Position numbers and translations under genes: made by a program | The notes under the pieces: generated by a model | What the model saw: only the letters and a program-made list of their open reading frames with translations | Told to the model about the DNA's origin: nothing | The model's database searches: none | In this document: piece after piece, positions 32,143-34,095 of the stretch | Numbering within the stretch: the stretch's first letter is position 1 | How the letters are laid out: the number at the start of each line of letters is the position of its first letter | Origin: an uncultured Pseudomonadota bacterium | GTDB lineage: Bacteria > Pseudomonadota > Gammaproteobacteria > Burkholderiales > Casimicrobiaceae | Length of the DNA: 34,095 nt | Direction: 5' to 3' | Assembly: GCA_937958295.1 (NCBI GenBank) | Contig: CALFEY010000032.1 | Span: 1 to 34,095, forward strand

Positions 32143-33303
32143 CTACTCCACTCGTTCAAGGATCGCGGCGCTCGAGCTCAAGCCGCGACCGTAGGCGATC
32201 ATGCCGTAACCGGCCACGACGCCGCGCTGACATTTCACCTGCCGGTCGCCGGCGCGCCCCAGCAACTGGGTCACGCCTTCGTAGACGCCGATGGTCCCGC
32301 CTGCCGCGCCTGCCTGGCCCGCCGAGAGCTGCCCGCCGCCGGTGTTGACGGGAAAGCTGCCACGCAGCGTGATGTCGGTATCGCGCACGAAGCGATGGGC
32401 GGTGCCGGGCGCGCAGATGCCGAGTCCTTCGAGCTGCACGAAGCACATCACGGGATAGTCGTCATAGAGCTGCGCGAAGTGCAGGTCCTTTGGGCCGCAG
32501 CCGGCACGGGCGTAGAGGCGGTCGGCAAAGCCCGACCAGCCGCCGGGCGTGGCGTAGACGTCGTTGGCCGGGGCGTTGTGCAGCTCCTCCGCCGCCAGGA
32601 TGCGCAACGACGGGCCGGGAAGCTCGCGTGCGACGCGCTCCGACACCAGCACGATCGCGTCCGCGCCCACGCAGGGAAGCACGCAGTCGTACAGGCGCAG
32701 CGGGTCGGCGATGGGCTTGGCATTGAGGTACGCGTCCATCGTCAACGGTACCTTGAACAGCGCGTTCGGGTTGTGCAGCGCGTTGCTGCGCAAGGCGATG
32801 CAGAAGCGCCCGAAGTCCTCGCGGGTGGCGCCATGCCGTTCCATATAAAGGCGGGTGTGCAGCGCGAACATGCCGTTGGCCCCGCCGAAGCCTTGCGGCG
32901 ACATGAATTCGCGCACCGATCCGTTGAAGCGGTCGAGCGTCTCGTTGTGCGAGCTCACGTCGAAGGCGTCGGCCGCCGCCACCACCACCACGTCGCAGGT
33001 GCCGTCGCGGATGGCCCGAGCCGCGTGCGCCATGCCGATCACGCCGGACGCACCGCCGTACAGGCCTTGGAAGAGGAAGCGGGCCTCCACGCCCAGATGC
33101 TCGGCCACCGTGGCCACGTTATCCGGCGGCAGCATGAACGACGTGACCGCAAGACCCTGCACGCGCGACCACGGCAGGCCGGCGTCGCGCAGCGCCGCAC
33201 TGCCCGCGTCGTACAGCAGCTTCTGCACGGTGTCGGGGGACCGCTTCGCATAAGGGGTCTGGCCGGCGCCGACGATGCGCACGCCTTCGAAGATCCCGGC
33301 CAT
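32143..33303 (-). CDS. Thiolase-fold protein without thiolase catalytic residues (Ltp2/SCP-x-like)
   Basis: A 386-residue thiolase superfamily protein. The position of the nucleophilic cysteine reads LYGGASG (81-87), so the cysteine is missing. The HDCF motif is replaced by LYDDYP (279-284) and the GHP motif near the C-terminus by GGGQLSAGQA (322-331), so both catalytic histidines are gone too. The fold is otherwise intact (VNTGGGQLS, EGVTQLLGRAGDRQV). Such proteins paired with DUF35 act as aldolases in steroid side-chain degradation (Ltp2), where tyrosines replace the thiolase residues. A retro-aldol role on a beta-hydroxyacyl-CoA is therefore more likely than thiolysis. Its ATG overlaps the CoA-transferase stop by one base (TGATG). 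Confidence 0.87.
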   Translation of the reverse strand: MAGIFEGVRIVGAGQTPYAKRSPDTVQKLLYDAGSAALRDAGLPWSRVQGLAVTSFMLPPDNVATVAEHLGVEARFLFQGLYGGASGVIGMAHAARAIRDGTCDVVVVAAADAFDVSSHNETLDRFNGSVREFMSPQGFGGANGMFALHTRLYMERHGATREDFGRFCIALRSNALHNPNALFKVPLTMDAYLNAKPIADPLRLYDCVLPCVGADAIVLVSERVARELPGPSLRILAAEELHNAPANDVYATPGGWSGFADRLYARAGCGPKDLHFAQLYDDYPVMCFVQLEGLGICAPGTAHRFVRDTDITLRGSFPVNTGGGQLSAGQAGAAGGTIGVYEGVTQLLGRAGDRQVKCQRGVVAGYGMIAYGRGLSSSAAILERVE

Positions 33304-34095
33304 CAGACGATTCCTTCGTGCACGAGCTCGTCGAGCTCGGAGCGGGTGAGCCCCAGCACATTCATGTAGACATCCTCGTTGTCGGCGCCCAGGCCCCGTC
33401 CGGAATGCCGGACTTCTCCAGGCGTGCCGACGAAGCGGGGCACCACGCCTTGCATGCGGACGCTGCCGAAGTCGTCGTCGGGCACGCTGACGATGTTCTG
33501 CCGCGCGACGTACTGCGGATCCTTCACGATGTCGCGGATGTCGAGCACCGGTCCCGCAACCACCTCTTCCCGCTCGAAGAGCTGCATCAGCGCATCGCAG
33601 TCGCGCTCGCGGAACCAGCGACCGATGATCTCGTCCAGCGCCACGTCGTTGTCGCAGCGCAGCTTGTTGTCGGCGAAGCGCGGGTCGGTGGCGAGCTCGG
33701 GCATGCCCATCGCCGCGGCGAGCCGCTCGAACGTGCGCTGCGAGCTTGCCGAGATGCCGATCCACCGGCCGTCGCGCGTTTCGTAGGTGTTGCGCGGCGA
33801 GTCCTCGGCCAGGCGGTTGCCTTGCCGGCTCTTCACGATCCCGAGCTGGTCGAAGCCGATCACCTGCGACTCCACGAGCCGGAACAGCGGCTCGTACAGG
33901 CTCACGTCGATTTCCTGGCCGGTGCCGTCGCCGTTGTCGCGGTGATAGATGCCGAACATCGCCGCCATCGCGCAGAACGTAGAGGCCACGGAGTCGGCCA
34001 TCGGAAAGCCCGGCAGCGTGGGCGGGCGATCGGGGAATCCGGTGAACGAGGGGATGCCGGAGAACGCCTCGGCGATGGTGCCGTAGCCGCCGCGC
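33303..34095 (-). CDS. Family III CoA-transferase (CaiB/BaiF), N-terminus outside the window
   Basis: The frame remains open to the right edge, giving about 263 residues of the C-terminal part. It begins RGGYGTIAEAFSGIPSFTGFPDRPPTLPGFPMADSVAS, matching the family's PGYDxxxQAxSGxMxxTG segment just after the active-site aspartate, and continues with GQEIDVSLYEPLFRLVE, FERLAAAMGMPELATDPRFADNKLR and VVAGPVLDIRDIVKDPQYVARQN, all typical. The catalytic aspartate itself lies beyond the edge. These enzymes move CoA between carboxylic acids, here probably activating the operon's substrate. The first internal ATG (34001) is not the start. The thiolase-like gene follows with a one-base overlap. Confidence 0.92.
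   Translation of the reverse strand, partial: RGGYGTIAEAFSGIPSFTGFPDRPPTLPGFPMADSVASTFCAMAAMFGIYHRDNGDGTGQEIDVSLYEPLFRLVESQVIGFDQLGIVKSRQGNRLAEDSPRNTYETRDGRWIGISASSQRTFERLAAAMGMPELATDPRFADNKLRCDNDVALDEIIGRWFRERDCDALMQLFEREEVVAGPVLDIRDIVKDPQYVARQNIVSVPDDDFGSVRMQGVVPRFVGTPGEVRHSGRGLGADNEDVYMNVLGLTRSELDELVHEGIV

Overview
The window is GC-rich (roughly 65-70% by eye) and gene-dense, with many 1-4 base stop/start overlaps. It looks chromosomal and most like a betaproteobacterium of the Burkholderiales type. The reasons are two Bug/TctC-family periplasmic binding proteins without their TctAB membrane partners, a type II lumazine synthase behind an FMN riboswitch, and a marR-outer membrane factor-emrA-emrB efflux operon. 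I saw no tRNA, rRNA, CRISPR array, insertion sequence or integrase.

Left part (1-7130): the tail of a hydrolase-like gene; a lipid kinase and metallophosphoesterase pair; ribH with its FMN riboswitch, and an NCS2 nucleobase permease, both on the minus strand; a 425-base non-coding stretch; a flavin monooxygenase of the Baeyer-Villiger type with clearly lower GC than its neighbours; and dusA. Middle left (7144-13005): a complete MarR-controlled tripartite drug efflux operon on the minus strand. Its promoter has two perfect sigma70 hexamers, lies almost on the start codon and is flanked by two TGTCNNGACA dyads. An unrecognised membrane protein gene lies behind it.

Centre (13082-29356): the most interesting part, two divergent gene sets around a GntR/FCD regulator at 20285. 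The minus-strand set runs small protein, methyltransferase, SnoaL-like protein and Bug protein, then (after an operator-like site) PEP mutase/isocitrate lyase-family lyase, FAD monooxygenase, an Asp/Glu racemase/arylmalonate decarboxylase-fold protein without the usual cysteines, and a glutamate-semialdehyde aminomutase-like enzyme. The plus-strand set runs aconitase homologue, dihydropyrimidinase/hydantoinase-type amidohydrolase, N-carbamoylsarcosine amidase-like hydrolase, CobW GTPase, a second Bug protein and an amidase. A perfect 10-base inverted repeat before the aconitase gene resembles a site before the lyase gene (14 of 17 bases), so both sets are probably one regulon. I infer an undescribed catabolic pathway for a nitrogen-containing (cyclic amide, imide or ureido) carboxylic acid. 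The substrate cannot be read from the sequence.

Right end (29423-34095, minus strand): an operon of a family III CoA-transferase (cut by the window end), a thiolase-fold protein lacking all three usual catalytic residues, a DUF35 zinc-ribbon/OB-fold partner, a threonine aldolase-like PLP enzyme and an MFS transporter. The thiolase-like/DUF35 pair resembles the Ltp2-type aldolases rather than true thiolases.
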